From Celeribacter indicus (lineage in GTDB: Bacteria > Pseudomonadota > Alphaproteobacteria > Rhodobacterales > Rhodobacteraceae): 64,000 nt of DNA. The stretch is taken from NCBI RefSeq assembly GCF_000819565.1, contig NZ_CP004393.1, positions 1,736,001 through 1,800,000 on the forward strand, read 5' to 3'. The position numbers were made by a program, and so were the translations under genes. Positions 47,595 to 56,350 of the stretch are shown here, piece by piece. The notes below the pieces were generated by a model. It did no database searches. It was not told the DNA's origin and was given only the letters and a program-made list of their open reading frames with translations. Each line of letters starts with the position of its first letter. Positions within the stretch are counted from its first letter, which is position 1.

Positions 47595-49583
47595 TCACCT
47601 CGCGGCCGATCTGCCGGTCAATGAGCGGCCGCCACGGGACAAGGGTGAACTCGTGGCTCTTTTCGACCACGGCGAACTTGCCGCTGGATAGTTGCACGGT
47701 GCCGGTGAACTTGCCGCTGACGTCTCGCCGTCAGTGGCTGCGCGGAACGCCAGCCCCTTGCTCTCCACCATCTCCGCACCAACGCGGGCAACCTCCCGTT
47801 CGCGCAGGGTGGCGAGAAGGCTGCGCCGGTAGAATACGCGGCCGTCGCGTGCGCGGGTAGCGTCGCGCTGTTCGATGTGGTGCTCGCGGCGCTGGTCCAT
47901 GGCTTCGCGCACCTCCTGACCGAAACCCGCCGACGCAAGGTCGGCGGTCTCGCCGTGGATCATCCGGCGGTCCAGCCAAGTCACGCCGTCTGCGCCGATC
48001 TGGTTTTCCAGATCGAAGGCCGACAGGACGCGAACGCTAGCCCGCCGGGTGCGGCGGGCATCATAGGCGGCGGCACGGCTCTCGAAGTCCTCGGAGATGC
48101 GCCATTGGTCGGCGTCGATCCGCTCCGCGATCCCGGCCCGGCGCAGCGCCTCCAGCCGGCGGACATGGGCATCGACATAGCCCTCGTAGTCGCCGCCCGG
48201 AACGCGGCCCTCGAACTTCGCCTGCTCCAGATGCCGGCTCGGCCGGTAAATGCCATCCTCGGCGATTGTCGCAATGGTGCGGTCGGACGGCCGGGCCGTC
48301 GCCTCGGCACGTCCGATCTCGATGACGCTGCCGATCCGGGCGTCCTCCAACTGCATGGGGTCGATATTGGCGATGTGGTGCGTGCGCCCGTCGATCCCGT
48401 CCACGACCACGGTGAGATTGTCGCCCAGCTCGTTGGCGAGATATTTGTCGAGGACGCGGCCGGTGACAGGCGTTGCGGGTGCGCCCTCATGGATGCGGAA
48501 GGTCATGGGATCGCGCTCAAGCCCATCGGCGGCGAGCGATCTTTGCATGGTGCGGATGATGTCGCCGCGCTCGCCCAGCTCGCGCAGGGTCGGTTCCAGC
48601 CGCTCGTTCAATTCCCAGACACCGGGGGCATGTTCGGTGGCGAGGCCCATCCGCCCCAGCTTGGAAAGCCGACGCAGGCGAAGCGTGCGCTCGAACTGCC
48701 GCTTCGGCTCTCCGGGTTCATGGCGCAGGTCAAGGAACCGCCCATCGGCTTCCTCGACCATCGCCCGGTCGATGCGGGTGAAACGGTCCTGATCTATCTC
48801 GGCGGTGAGCTTACGGGTTTGCTCGATCTCGCTGACATGACCGAGTTCCAGCGTCGCCAACTCGCAGGCCCGCTCGCGGATACCATGAACGATGTAATCG
48901 CCGTTGATGACCAGATCCTCCCCCAGATCGTCCTTGCCGCGGAGGATGACATGCACATGGGGATGGCCGGTATTGTAGTGATTGACCGCCACCCAATCGA
49001 GTCGGGTGCCGAGGTCGGCTTCCATCCGGCCCATGAGGTCGCGAGTATAGGTCGTGAGGTCCGACAGCTCTGCCCCGTCCTCGGGGGAGACGATGAACCG
49101 GAACTGGTGACGGTCGTCCTGGCCGCGTTCAAGGAAGGCGTCACCATCGGCTCGGTCTTCGGTGCCCGAGTAGAGCTGGCCGCGCTCGCCGTCACGCGAG
49201 GTGCCGTCGCGCTGGATATAGCGCAGATGAGATTGCGCCTTCCGGCCCTTTCCAGGGTGGAGGATGTAGCGCTGCTGCACCATGACGCGCCGCGCGCCCG
49301 GCTGGCGGTGGCTCCAGCCGCCGCCGAGATTGCGGGTGCGGACGAAGACCGCGCCGCGCCCGCGCTTCACGCCCTTGCCGCTCGACAGGACAACTTGGGA
49401 ACCGGCTGGCGTTGCTGGGGTGAACGCCGCCGTTCCGAAACCGACGCGGGGTGAGGTGCGGCGCTGCTGCCGGGCGAGTTTCTTCGCCTGCGTCAGAAAG
49501 CTCTTGGCCTTGCCCGCGCGTGGCGCATCGGAGCGGATACGGCCGGGCCTTGGCCGGAAGCGGTTTTCGTCATCGGCGCTCAT
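47595..49583 (-). CDS. Relaxase (VirD2-like, DUF3363), frameshifted C-terminus
   Basis: 662 aa as read. The HUH metal-binding motif is NTGHPHVHVILRGKDDLG (about residue 204). The DUF3363 part covers the second half. The last ~45 residues after AATDGETSAAS do not resemble the family. In another frame the expected ending (VSGKFTGTVQLSSGKFAVVE onward to GRQRGLSR) continues and stops at 47530. A 1-nt change near 47720-47728 thus shifts the frame; catalytic parts are untouched. The enzyme nicks oriT and leads the strand into the recipient. Confidence 0.88.
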   Translation of the reverse strand: MSADDENRFRPRPGRIRSDAPRAGKAKSFLTQAKKLARQQRRTSPRVGFGTAAFTPATPAGSQVVLSSGKGVKRGRGAVFVRTRNLGGGWSHRQPGARRVMVQQRYILHPGKGRKAQSHLRYIQRDGTSRDGERGQLYSGTEDRADGDAFLERGQDDRHQFRFIVSPEDGAELSDLTTYTRDLMGRMEADLGTRLDWVAVNHYNTGHPHVHVILRGKDDLGEDLVINGDYIVHGIRERACELATLELGHVSEIEQTRKLTAEIDQDRFTRIDRAMVEEADGRFLDLRHEPGEPKRQFERTLRLRRLSKLGRMGLATEHAPGVWELNERLEPTLRELGERGDIIRTMQRSLAADGLERDPMTFRIHEGAPATPVTGRVLDKYLANELGDNLTVVVDGIDGRTHHIANIDPMQLEDARIGSVIEIGRAEATARPSDRTIATIAEDGIYRPSRHLEQAKFEGRVPGGDYEGYVDAHVRRLEALRRAGIAERIDADQWRISEDFESRAAAYDARRTRRASVRVLSAFDLENQIGADGVTWLDRRMIHGETADLASAGFGQEVREAMDQRREHHIEQRDATRARDGRVFYRRSLLATLREREVARVGAEMVESKGLAFRAATDGETSAASSPAPCNYPAASSPWSKRATSSPLSRGGRSLTGRSAAR

Positions 49584-49896
49584 GGATGCGCCTCCGGCCG
49601 AAATCGCGGAAAATCGGGCAATCGGCGGCCATAGTGCCGAACGAAACCCCGCAAAGCCAAGACGTTACACGAAGTCGCGGCACTCCGCCGCCCGAAACCT
49701 TGGTGCCGGAAACGGTCGCCTAACCAGTGTGCAGACAACAACAATTTCCAAAACTGGCCCGTCATGGTGCCATGTTCTTCAATCTTGCCCTCCCTTCTTA
49801 CCGCCCTTTCCGTCCTTCCCGCTGGGATTCCAGACGGGCGCAAACCTGCCTGACTGGACACCGGAACGGATCGCGCCGTGCGCTGGATCGCCGTCC
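49584..49896. other. Gene-free region upstream of the relaxase, candidate oriT
   Basis: About 310 bp, lower in GC than its neighbours, with a 10-bp ATGGTGCCAT palindrome near 49770 and a pyrimidine tract near 49790-49820. In ICEMlSymR7A-like elements oriT lies upstream of the relaxase gene. No nic consensus can be called by eye. Confidence 0.35.
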
Positions 49897-50805
49897 TCAT
49901 GGCGTTCCCTCGTCGTCGGCGCGGGCCACGAAAATGCTGCCGGTTTCCGGCTCCGCATCGACGGGACCGCGCACCGGAACGGTTGCGCGGCCGTCGCCGG
50001 ATTGCGCCCCGGATGGCGGCGCGGCGACAATCGGCGCGTCGGCCGGGCGCGTGACGAAGAGCGGGGCTTCGCGCCAGTCGGGCGGTGGCGGCGTTGTATC
50101 GGGAGATGCCTCGCCGCCGAGGATCGGCGCAAGCGCGGCGACATAAGCCCGCGTCTCCGGTGGCAACGCGCGGCCGGTCGCAAGGTATTCATCGTAGCGA
50201 CCGGGACCGGCGTTATAGGCCGCCAGCATCGCCGCGACATTGCCGTAGCGGTCGAACATCTCGCGCAGATAGGCCGTGCCTGCGAGGATGTTATCGCGCA
50301 GGTCGTAGGGATCGCGGCCGAGCCGATGACGGATGCGCAGGCCCGCCCAAGTGTCGGGCATTACCTGCATCAACCCCATCGCGCCGGCTGATGACACCGC
50401 GCGCACGTCGCCCGCGCTTTCGGCGCGCAACACGGCGACAATCCAGTGCTCGGGAATTCCGAAGCGCCGCGCCGCTTCGGCAATGTGGGGGGCGTGGGGA
50501 TCGACGGCGGACTGAACGGCCGGCGTCGTTTGCGCGATCGCGAAACCAGATGCGCCGCCGAACGACAGAACACCGGTCAATATCAGAACGGCATAGTGCC
50601 ATACCGCCCTGTCTCCGCCACGACGCCAGCCTGCCAGCGTGCTCGCTGCGGTCAAGGGCAAGGCGCAAGCGCCGGCCGATGGCCGCCCTTGACCTTCGGT
50701 GCGCGCGCCGGCCGTCTTGCGCCTGAGCGGGACGGCGGGATGAGACGGCTTTTCCGCGAACAACGGGATGAGGGTTTTGAGCGCGGGGATGACGCGGGAT
50801 CGCAT
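49897..50805 (-). CDS. Conjugation-associated lytic transglycosylase
   Basis: 302 aa. A membrane-anchoring helix around 72-90 precedes an SLT domain (FGIPEHWIVAVLRAESAGD, the Glu being catalytic, then AMGLMQVMPDTW and AAYNAGPGRYDEYL). It opens peptidoglycan for the mating channel (VirB1 role). The C-terminal 80 residues are Pro-rich. It starts 4 bp after the DUF736 gene ends. Confidence 0.88.
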   Translation of the reverse strand: MRSRVIPALKTLIPLFAEKPSHPAVPLRRKTAGARTEGQGRPSAGACALPLTAASTLAGWRRGGDRAVWHYAVLILTGVLSFGGASGFAIAQTTPAVQSAVDPHAPHIAEAARRFGIPEHWIVAVLRAESAGDVRAVSSAGAMGLMQVMPDTWAGLRIRHRLGRDPYDLRDNILAGTAYLREMFDRYGNVAAMLAAYNAGPGRYDEYLATGRALPPETRAYVAALAPILGGEASPDTTPPPPDWREAPLFVTRPADAPIVAAPPSGAQSGDGRATVPVRGPVDAEPETGSIFVARADDEGTP

Positions 50806-50809
50806 GGCC

Positions 50810-51154
50810 TTAGTCCCGCTCGTCGCGCGGTTTCGGACGGTTCCAGTGCAGCGACCACGACGCCTTGTCGTCACCATTCTGGAAGAGATTGGCGCGGATC
50901 GGATGCGGGAATGTGGGATCGTCGAGCAGCACGGAAAGGTATTCGCCGGCCTTCTCGCCGGTGCGTTTCCAGGCTGCGCCGACCTCCGGGCCGGTTTCGT
51001 CGCTCATGCCGTCGAAGAGGTGAACACGGTAATCCGGCGCGTTCTCCGCGTCTGACGGGTTTGCGACGATGATGATGTCCTGATGCAGCAAGAGCGTCCC
51101 GAGGTGTCCGATGAAGCCGGCCTCGTCGCGCGTGAAGTCACCAATCTGGGGCAT
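50810..51154 (-). CDS. DUF736 family protein
   Basis: 114 aa. MPQIGDFTRDEAGFIGHLGT and the closing SWSLHWNRPKP are DUF736 hallmarks; a second DUF736 gene lies at 60964-61284. The family is widespread on conjugative elements, and its function is not established. AAGGAG precedes the ATG. Confidence 0.88.
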   Translation of the reverse strand: MPQIGDFTRDEAGFIGHLGTLLLHQDIIIVANPSDAENAPDYRVHLFDGMSDETGPEVGAAWKRTGEKAGEYLSVLLDDPTFPHPIRANLFQNGDDKASWSLHWNRPKPRDERD

Positions 51155-51221
51155 GACAGTCTCCTTGGCGGTGAGGTTGAAAAACCATCGGCGGGCACCG
51201 CTCCCGCCGATGGGGAAGCGG

Positions 51222-51767
51222 TCATTGGATCGGCGCGCGCCATTCGTAGCGGCCGTCGCCTTCCTCGTCGGTCCAGAGCGGCATCGCCCGGCCGATGACG
51301 GAACTTGCGGGGATGGGTCCGAAATAACGGCCGTCGAGACTGTCGCGGACCTCCCAGTTCATCAGGAAGAGTTCGCCGTCGCCGATGGTCCGGCAGCCCT
51401 GCCAGACGGGCAGATCGCGGCCGATCCCGTCGCGGTCGAGCGCCTCGCCCATCTCGATCCCGTCCACCGTGATCGTGGATCGCAAACGGCAAACCCGCTG
51501 TCCCGGTAGTCCGAGGACGCGCTTCAGGAGCGGCACGCCGCGCCTGACATAGCCGCGTTCGACCATGAATCGCTCCAGCGGTTCGGGCGGCATGACGGCG
51601 ACCAGCTCCGGCACGTCGAGCGCGTCGGCCGGCCCGACCGTGTAGAAGCCGATGGGCGCGCTGGCCGTGGCGTTCCAGATCAGTTTCGTCGGAAGATCGG
51701 CGGCGCTGGCGGCTGCGATGCCGGTGACGGCCAGCGCCGTTACCGCGAGGATACGGCGGCGCGTCAC
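51222..51767 (-). CDS. traF: Conjugative transfer signal peptidase TraF
   Basis: 181 aa. S26-type peptidase with the Ser nucleophile in NATASAPIGFYTV and the Lys base in VPLLKRVLGLPGQRVC, plus an N-terminal export helix. RP4 TraF cyclises the TrbC pilin; the trb operon here encodes TrbC. Overlaps the DUF2840 gene (ATGA at 51764-51767). Confidence 0.92.
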   Translation of the reverse strand: MTRRRILAVTALAVTGIAAASAADLPTKLIWNATASAPIGFYTVGPADALDVPELVAVMPPEPLERFMVERGYVRRGVPLLKRVLGLPGQRVCRLRSTITVDGIEMGEALDRDGIGRDLPVWQGCRTIGDGELFLMNWEVRDSLDGRYFGPIPASSVIGRAMPLWTDEEGDGRYEWRAPIQ

Positions 51768-52282
51768 GGGTCAATCCTCTGGCGGCCGAGCCAGGCGGCG
51801 TGTCGCTCCGGCGTATAGGCGTGCGGCTCCAGACCGGCAGTCAGACGGTTGTGGACATGCCGCCAGTGCTCCGGGGATATGTCGGCCGGATCGAGGCCGA
51901 GCGCTTCCACGGCGTCAATAGCCTGCAAGGCGCGCTGCACCTTCGCCCAGCTATCGAGACGCAACAGGATGTCGCCGCCGGGACGGACGAAGGGCAGCGT
52001 CTGGAACGGTTCGCCGCGGCCGATGGCGCGCACGATGTCGATGCGGGAAAGGGTCGTGCCATGCTCGCCGGACGCCCATCGGACAAAGGCGAAGATGCTG
52101 CCCGGCGCGAAGCCGACGATGCTGCGGCGGCGGTCGAGGATCTGTTCGTAGCTCTTGCGGCCGAAGCGTATCCAGTGCTCGACCTTGCGCTTCTGGAAGG
52201 TCAGTTCGACCAATGTGGTGAAAGGCGCCGGTCCGTCCGGCAGCGGACGGCCGTGCAAGCGGTGGGCCGCATTGCCGGTCAT
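51764..52282 (-). CDS. DUF2840 family protein
   Basis: 172 aa from the ATG at 52282. LVELTFQKRKVEHWIRFGRK and PERHAAWLGRQRI are typical of DUF2840 proteins, known only from ICE/plasmid transfer regions between parA and traF. Coupled by ATGA on both sides; function unknown. Confidence 0.85.
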   Translation of the reverse strand: MTGNAAHRLHGRPLPDGPAPFTTLVELTFQKRKVEHWIRFGRKSYEQILDRRRSIVGFAPGSIFAFVRWASGEHGTTLSRIDIVRAIGRGEPFQTLPFVRPGGDILLRLDSWAKVQRALQAIDAVEALGLDPADISPEHWRHVHNRLTAGLEPHAYTPERHAAWLGRQRIDP

Positions 52283-52533
52283 GGTTGATCTCCCTCGGAG
52301 GATGGAAATTCGCGCGCCAGCAGATCGCGCAGCATGTCGGTGACGGTGATGCCGCGCCGGAAGGCCGCGACCTTGATGCGGCCGCGCAGCTCGGGCGTGA
52401 TGTCGATGGTCAGGCGGGCGGTGAACGCCTCGCCGGCGGGCTTGCCTCCCGGCGGCGTTTCGGCCGCCCTGATCCAACTCTCGGGATTGCCCGGCCGGGA
52501 TGCGAAACCGGGCTTGCGGGTGCGCCCGGTCAT
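52279..52533 (-). CDS. Ribbon-helix-helix partition partner
   Basis: 84 aa. A basic, unstructured start and a C-terminal ribbon-helix-helix (FTARLTIDITPELRGRIKVA...GITVTDMLRDLL). It overlaps parA by ATGA, so it is likely the ParG-like centromere-binding partner of the ParA ATPase (inference from position). Confidence 0.75.
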   Translation of the reverse strand: MTGRTRKPGFASRPGNPESWIRAAETPPGGKPAGEAFTARLTIDITPELRGRIKVAAFRRGITVTDMLRDLLAREFPSSEGDQP

Positions 52534-53183
52534 GGCGCGGCCCTCCCGATGTGCAGCCGGTCGATCTCGGCGGCCAGCGCCGCGATCTCGCGCGCGGCGG
52601 GGCTGTCGTCGTCGATCTCGGATGCAAGCCGGCCGGACTGCGCGGCGTCGGCGAAGACGACGCGCTGGCCGATGGTGGCTGCGAGCAAGGGCGGGTCATG
52701 GTCAGCCAACGTCTCGGCCGTCTCGCGGGCGATGATGGTGCGCGCGCTGCAGCGGTTGAGGACGAAGCGGGCGGCCAGCACGGGTCGGTAGATGCGCGCC
52801 TCCCTGAGAAGCGCCAGCATCTCGGCCGAGGCCCAGCCATCGAAGGGCGATGGCTGTACCGGGATCAGCACGAGGTCGGCGGCGAGCAGTGCCGAGCGCA
52901 TGAGGCTGGCGACACGCGGCGGCCCGTCGATGACGATCATGTCGGCATCGCGGGCCAGCTCCGGGGCTTCCCGGTGCAGCGTGTCGCGGGCCAGGCCGAT
53001 AGTGCTGAACAGCCTCGGCAACCCCTCATGGCTGCGCCGCTGCGACCAGTCGAGCGCGGAGCCTTGTGGATCGGCGTCGATCAGGACGACACGCTGTCCT
53101 TGCGCCGCCCAGGCTCCGGCGAGATGCAGCGCCAGCGTGGTTTTGCCGACGCCGCCTTTCTGATTGAGGAACGCGACGATCAT
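52530..53183 (-). CDS. parA: ParA-family partition ATPase
   Basis: 217 aa. Deviant Walker A FLNQKGGVGKTTLALHLAG at the start and IDADPQGSALDWSQ follow the ParA pattern without an N-terminal HTH (type Ib). It helps keep the element after excision or replication. Coupled to repA upstream by ATGA. Confidence 0.93.
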   Translation of the reverse strand: MIVAFLNQKGGVGKTTLALHLAGAWAAQGQRVVLIDADPQGSALDWSQRRSHEGLPRLFSTIGLARDTLHREAPELARDADMIVIDGPPRVASLMRSALLAADLVLIPVQPSPFDGWASAEMLALLREARIYRPVLAARFVLNRCSARTIIARETAETLADHDPPLLAATIGQRVVFADAAQSGRLASEIDDDSPAAREIAALAAEIDRLHIGRAAP

Positions 53184-54220
53184 GGCGCACCTCGGCGGCT
53201 AAAATCAGCACTGGCACCGGCGCCACGGGTCGCGCGTGCGCGCTTCAAAGAAGAAGAGTTAGATTCTTTGTTAGAGTCTTCTATAGAGTCCGGCGCGCGA
53301 TTTGCGCCTAATGTCCCGATACTGCGTGCGCCTAATGTCCCGATGGGATTCACAGGCGTTTCCACAGGCACTGTGGATAGATTTTCAGGGACGAAGCGCA
53401 GCAGTTCGCACCCGTCTTCCCATTCGATCTGGAGGCGATAGCCGGGCAGCGACTGGCGGGTGGTGAGGCGGCGCAGGTCGAGGGCGAAATCGGAAGGCCG
53501 CGCCGCGCTGCCGGACTTCCGGTGCAGGTGGGAAATCTCGAACGCCCAGCCCTCGGGCTGGCGTCCGGCGTGCTTGCGGGCGACGCGATACAGCCACCGC
53601 TCAATGCCGCCGGTCAGCCGGAAATAGGCCGGGTCGATGGTCAGCACCAGCGAGCGGTCGATGACGCTGTTGTAGAACCATTCGGGCAGGACGAACTCCA
53701 TGCCCTCGACGCGCCCGGTGCGCGTCGTCATTTCCTCCCACTCGTTGATCCATGAGAATTGCCGTCGCCGCCAATGCTTGCCGTTGCGGATCGTCGTAGC
53801 GATGACGGTAGATTGCAGGCGGGCGAGCGCGGCCTTGAGCAACAGGTAATCCCGGTTGCCGGTGGCCCGCCCCACAGCGCGCAGGACCTGGTAAGGCATG
53901 AAGCGGAAGAAGCGCGACGTGGCGAAACCGCTGTTTTCGGCCGCGACGATCTGGCTTGCAGCCCAGATCAGCAGATCGGCATCCCAGATCGTCGCCATGC
54001 CGTGTTCGGGCATGGCGAATACCTGCACCTCTACATCAGCGGCCCGGTAGAGGATCGGTTTTGTGCGGGGCCGCTTCGCCAATGAGAAGAACGGCCGTTC
54101 CATCAGATCGCGCTGGTCGCGCGGGGCAGCGTCGCCGGTCGCGACCACAAAGGGGTCGAGGCGGCTGCGCTCGCTGGTGTCGGTCGGCTGCGCGGGGCTG
54201 TCATCGTCGTCGCGCAGCAT
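53180..54220 (-). CDS. repA: Replication initiator protein A (RepA)
   Basis: 346 aa. ERPFFSLAKRPRTKPILYRA and the following winged-helix regions match plasmid RPA initiators; related ICEs carry the same gene and may replicate transiently. Near the C-terminus a 17-bp direct repeat (53304-53320, 53328-53344; 24-bp period) encodes IGTLGA twice and looks iteron-like. It follows the AlpA-like gene with no gap. Confidence 0.9.
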   Translation of the reverse strand: MLRDDDDSPAQPTDTSERSRLDPFVVATGDAAPRDQRDLMERPFFSLAKRPRTKPILYRAADVEVQVFAMPEHGMATIWDADLLIWAASQIVAAENSGFATSRFFRFMPYQVLRAVGRATGNRDYLLLKAALARLQSTVIATTIRNGKHWRRRQFSWINEWEEMTTRTGRVEGMEFVLPEWFYNSVIDRSLVLTIDPAYFRLTGGIERWLYRVARKHAGRQPEGWAFEISHLHRKSGSAARPSDFALDLRRLTTRQSLPGYRLQIEWEDGCELLRFVPENLSTVPVETPVNPIGTLGARSIGTLGANRAPDSIEDSNKESNSSSLKRARATRGAGASADFSRRGAP

Positions 54221-54493
54221 TCAGCACTCGTCCCGCTCTTCGGGGGTGAGCGGGCGCGCGGCAAAGACGGTGCCGGCGCTTGTGTCGCTGGTGGATTTGC
54301 GCGTGCCGATGGCGCTCCAGTCTTCCAGATCGCGCAGGGTATAGAGGACACGGCCGCCGATCTTTCGATAGAGCGGGCCGGTTCCGTAGGTGCGGTGCTT
54401 TTCAAGGGTGCGGATCGAAATGCCGAGGAAGCGTGCGGCTTCCTTTGTGCGCAGAAGGCGCGGCGGCAGGTCCGCATTGCGGCGGTTCGCCAT
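54221..54493 (-). CDS. rdfS: AlpA-like HTH protein, likely recombination directionality factor RdfS
   Basis: 90 aa. An excisionase/MerR-like HTH (LLRTKEAARFLGISIRTLEKHRTYGTGPLYRKIGG) followed by a short tail. In ICEMlSymR7A the equivalent gene, first in the same rdfS-repA-parA-traF order, is the excisionase RdfS, activated by FseA. The name is assigned by synteny. Upstream lie the shared leader repeat and a structured RNA-like segment. Confidence 0.8.
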   Translation of the reverse strand: MANRRNADLPPRLLRTKEAARFLGISIRTLEKHRTYGTGPLYRKIGGRVLYTLRDLEDWSAIGTRKSTSDTSAGTVFAARPLTPEERDEC

Positions 54494-54549
54494 GGATTAC
54501 CTCCGGTTCGTCAGCGGATGGCGCTGCCGATGACGGCGGCGCGCTATGG

Positions 54550-54619
54550 CGAACCATGGCGAGGGACCGGCGGCCTGTAGCGTGCCGCATTTGGGCACGC
54601 GCGCTGGCGGCACCCCCCT
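54550..54619 (-). repeat. Shared leader repeat, copy upstream of rdfS
   Basis: Partner of 28681-28750, with the identical 26-bp core at 54568-54593. The core ends 75 nt before the rdfS-like start. It carries the same GTGCCGC/GCGGCAC inverted repeat. Confidence 0.75.
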
Positions 54620-54724
54620 CCGGGGCGGGATCAGACTGAAAAGATGGAGAGATTCAGCGTGACAGCGGGGATCGTGCCAATTCGGCGAAGACAATCCGGT
54701 GTGGGTCGGTTAAGACTGAACGCG

Positions 54725-54888
54725 GAGCAGACGCGCTGCTCTGGGGCTTAGTAACCCCTCACGAATGGCTGGTGCTGGCCATGACGGCACCGCACTCCTT
54801 GACCTTATGGTCGGGGAGCCCGTGGCGCATGTCCAGGGCTGCCCGCCTAAAGGCCACGGGGCCGTTTCGTGACGGTTACTAACTCCCC
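54725..54888 (+). ncRNA. Putative structured RNA between rdfS and qseM
   Basis: Successive stems can be drawn. A 6-bp hairpin 54725-54741. A long closing stem P1: 54743-54746/54885-54888, 54748-54756/54874-54882 and 54759-54765/54866-54872. Inside it are a short P2 (54766-54769/54778-54781), a 10-bp P3 with a UUAU loop (54795-54804/54809-54818, two G-U pairs) and an 8-bp P4 (54819-54826/54853-54860). The G-U pairs in P3 become C-A mismatches on the other strand, favouring a plus-strand RNA. It may be a qseM leader or a free RNA; kinship with the known int-alpA RNA motif should be considered. Confidence 0.65.
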
Positions 54889-54962
54889 GATCACCAGGTC
54901 AGAGGGGCCAATTGCGGGGGCGCACCGCAAGCCGCGGCTCTTCCGGTAGAAGGGGAATGACG

Positions 54963-55244
54963 ATGCGAACGCCCGTCGAACTCGATCCCGATGTGGACGA
55001 TGAAGCGCCAGCGGGAAACGACATCACGCCCTACGACGAAGCGCATTTCGTGACCTATCTGCGGCTGCTCGACGCGAAGGCGGAAGGCGCGGACTGGAAG
55101 GAAGTGGCGCAAATCGTGCTGCACCGCGATCCGGTCGGCGACGAGTTCAGGACACGCCGATGCTGGCAAAGCCATCTCGAACGCGCGCAATGGCTTTCGC
55201 GTGAGGGTTACAAGCGGATACTGGAACAGGCCGCCGCAAATTAA
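54963..55244 (+). CDS. qseM: Small DUF2285 protein, likely antiactivator QseM
   Basis: 93 aa. Its core AHFVTYLRLLDAKAEGADWKEVAQIVLHRDP and SHLERAQWLSREGYKRIL resembles DUF2285-type sequences. ICEMlSymR7A QseM is a short DUF2285 protein that binds FseA (and TraR) and blocks transfer. Here it stands divergent to the rdfS-like gene, as expected for that role. Start 54963 has GGGG 7 bp before it; ATG 54957 is possible. A qseC-like HTH partner was not found; the IS3 element begins 167 bp downstream. Confidence 0.7.
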   Translation: MRTPVELDPDVDDEAPAGNDITPYDEAHFVTYLRLLDAKAEGADWKEVAQIVLHRDPVGDEFRTRRCWQSHLERAQWLSREGYKRILEQAAAN

Positions 55245-55450
55245 GGTGTGAAAAGTATTCTGGTCGGTATGCGGGCTCGAAGCCGTTCAACATGCCCGCG
55301 ACAGCGCCGGGCTCAGGTCTAGTCGGGTAACTACCGACGTTCGCTGTGGCCGCTTCCAAGTTCGGGTCTGCGGGACAGAGTGTGAATTCGCTGCGGTTGC
55401 GCCAATGGCGGTGAACCGCTCCGGGTTTGCCGGAGGCTGTTTGGTTTAAG

Positions 55451-56350
55451 TTATGCGGCTATGGTCTTAGTTACCAGAGCTGCGTAGAAGTTTGCCTCTG
55501 CTTCCGCTGGTGGGATGTTCCCGATGGGCTCGAGGAGGCGGCGATTGTTGAACCAGTCGACCCATTCCAGAGTGGCGTATTCCACGGCGTCCAGACTGCG
55601 CCACGGGCCACGGCGGTGGATGACCTCCGCCTTGAAGAGACCATTGATTGTCTCGGCCAAAGCGTTGTCATAGCTGTCACCGACGCTGCCGACCGAGGGT
55701 TCGATTCCTGCCTCGGCCAAGCGTTCGGTGTATTTTATCGCCAGGTATTGCGATCCGCGGTCTGAGTGATGGATCAGTCCCACACCAGGCTGCCGCTGAT
55801 GAACAGCCTGTTCCAAAGCGTCGAGAACGAAGCCTGTGTGAGCCGTGCGGCTGACGCGCCACCCAACGATCCGGCGCGCGAACGTGTCGATCACGAATGC
55901 CACATAAACGAACCCTTGCCAGGTGGCGACATAGGTGAAATCGCTGACCCAGAGCATGTTCGGTGCCGGCACCCGGAATTGCCGGTTTACCTTGTCCATC
56001 GGGCACGGCTGCTTCTTGTCAGGGATCGTCGTTTTATGCGGCTTGCCCCGGATGACGCCCTGCAGGCCCAAATCCTTCATCAACCGGGCTATCGTGCATC
56101 GGGCCACATCAAATCCTTCCCGCCGCATCTGGCGCCAGACTTTGCGCACGCCATAGACCTTGTAATTCTCATCGAACACGCGCTCGATCTCGGGGCGAAG
56201 CTCGTCGTCGCGCTTGAACCGATCCGAGCGCAGATCAGGGTCGGCCCGTTTGGCCAGATGATCGTAGTATGTGGACGGGGCAATCGGCAGGTGCTTGCAG
56301 ATCGGCTCGACCCCGAGCTCTCCACGATAATCGTCGATAAAGGCGATCAT
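55451..56350 (-). CDS. IS3-family transposase OrfB (DDE integrase)
   Basis: 299 aa. An HTH_21-type start and rve domain: the catalytic acidic residues are in [23 protein letters not shown] and [12 protein letters not shown]. Usually made as an OrfAB fusion by -1 frameshifting; orfA and orfB overlap at 56347-56350, with an A/T-rich slip-prone run nearby. Confidence 0.95.
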   Translation of the reverse strand: MIAFIDDYRGELGVEPICKHLPIAPSTYYDHLAKRADPDLRSDRFKRDDELRPEIERVFDENYKVYGVRKVWRQMRREGFDVARCTIARLMKDLGLQGVIRGKPHKTTIPDKKQPCPMDKVNRQFRVPAPNMLWVSDFTYVATWQGFVYVAFVIDTFARRIVGWRVSRTAHTGFVLDALEQAVHQRQPGVGLIHHSDRGSQYLAIKYTERLAEAGIEPSVGSVGDSYDNALAETINGLFKAEVIHRRGPWRSLDAVEYATLEWVDWFNNRRLLEPIGNIPPAEAEANFYAALVTKTIAA

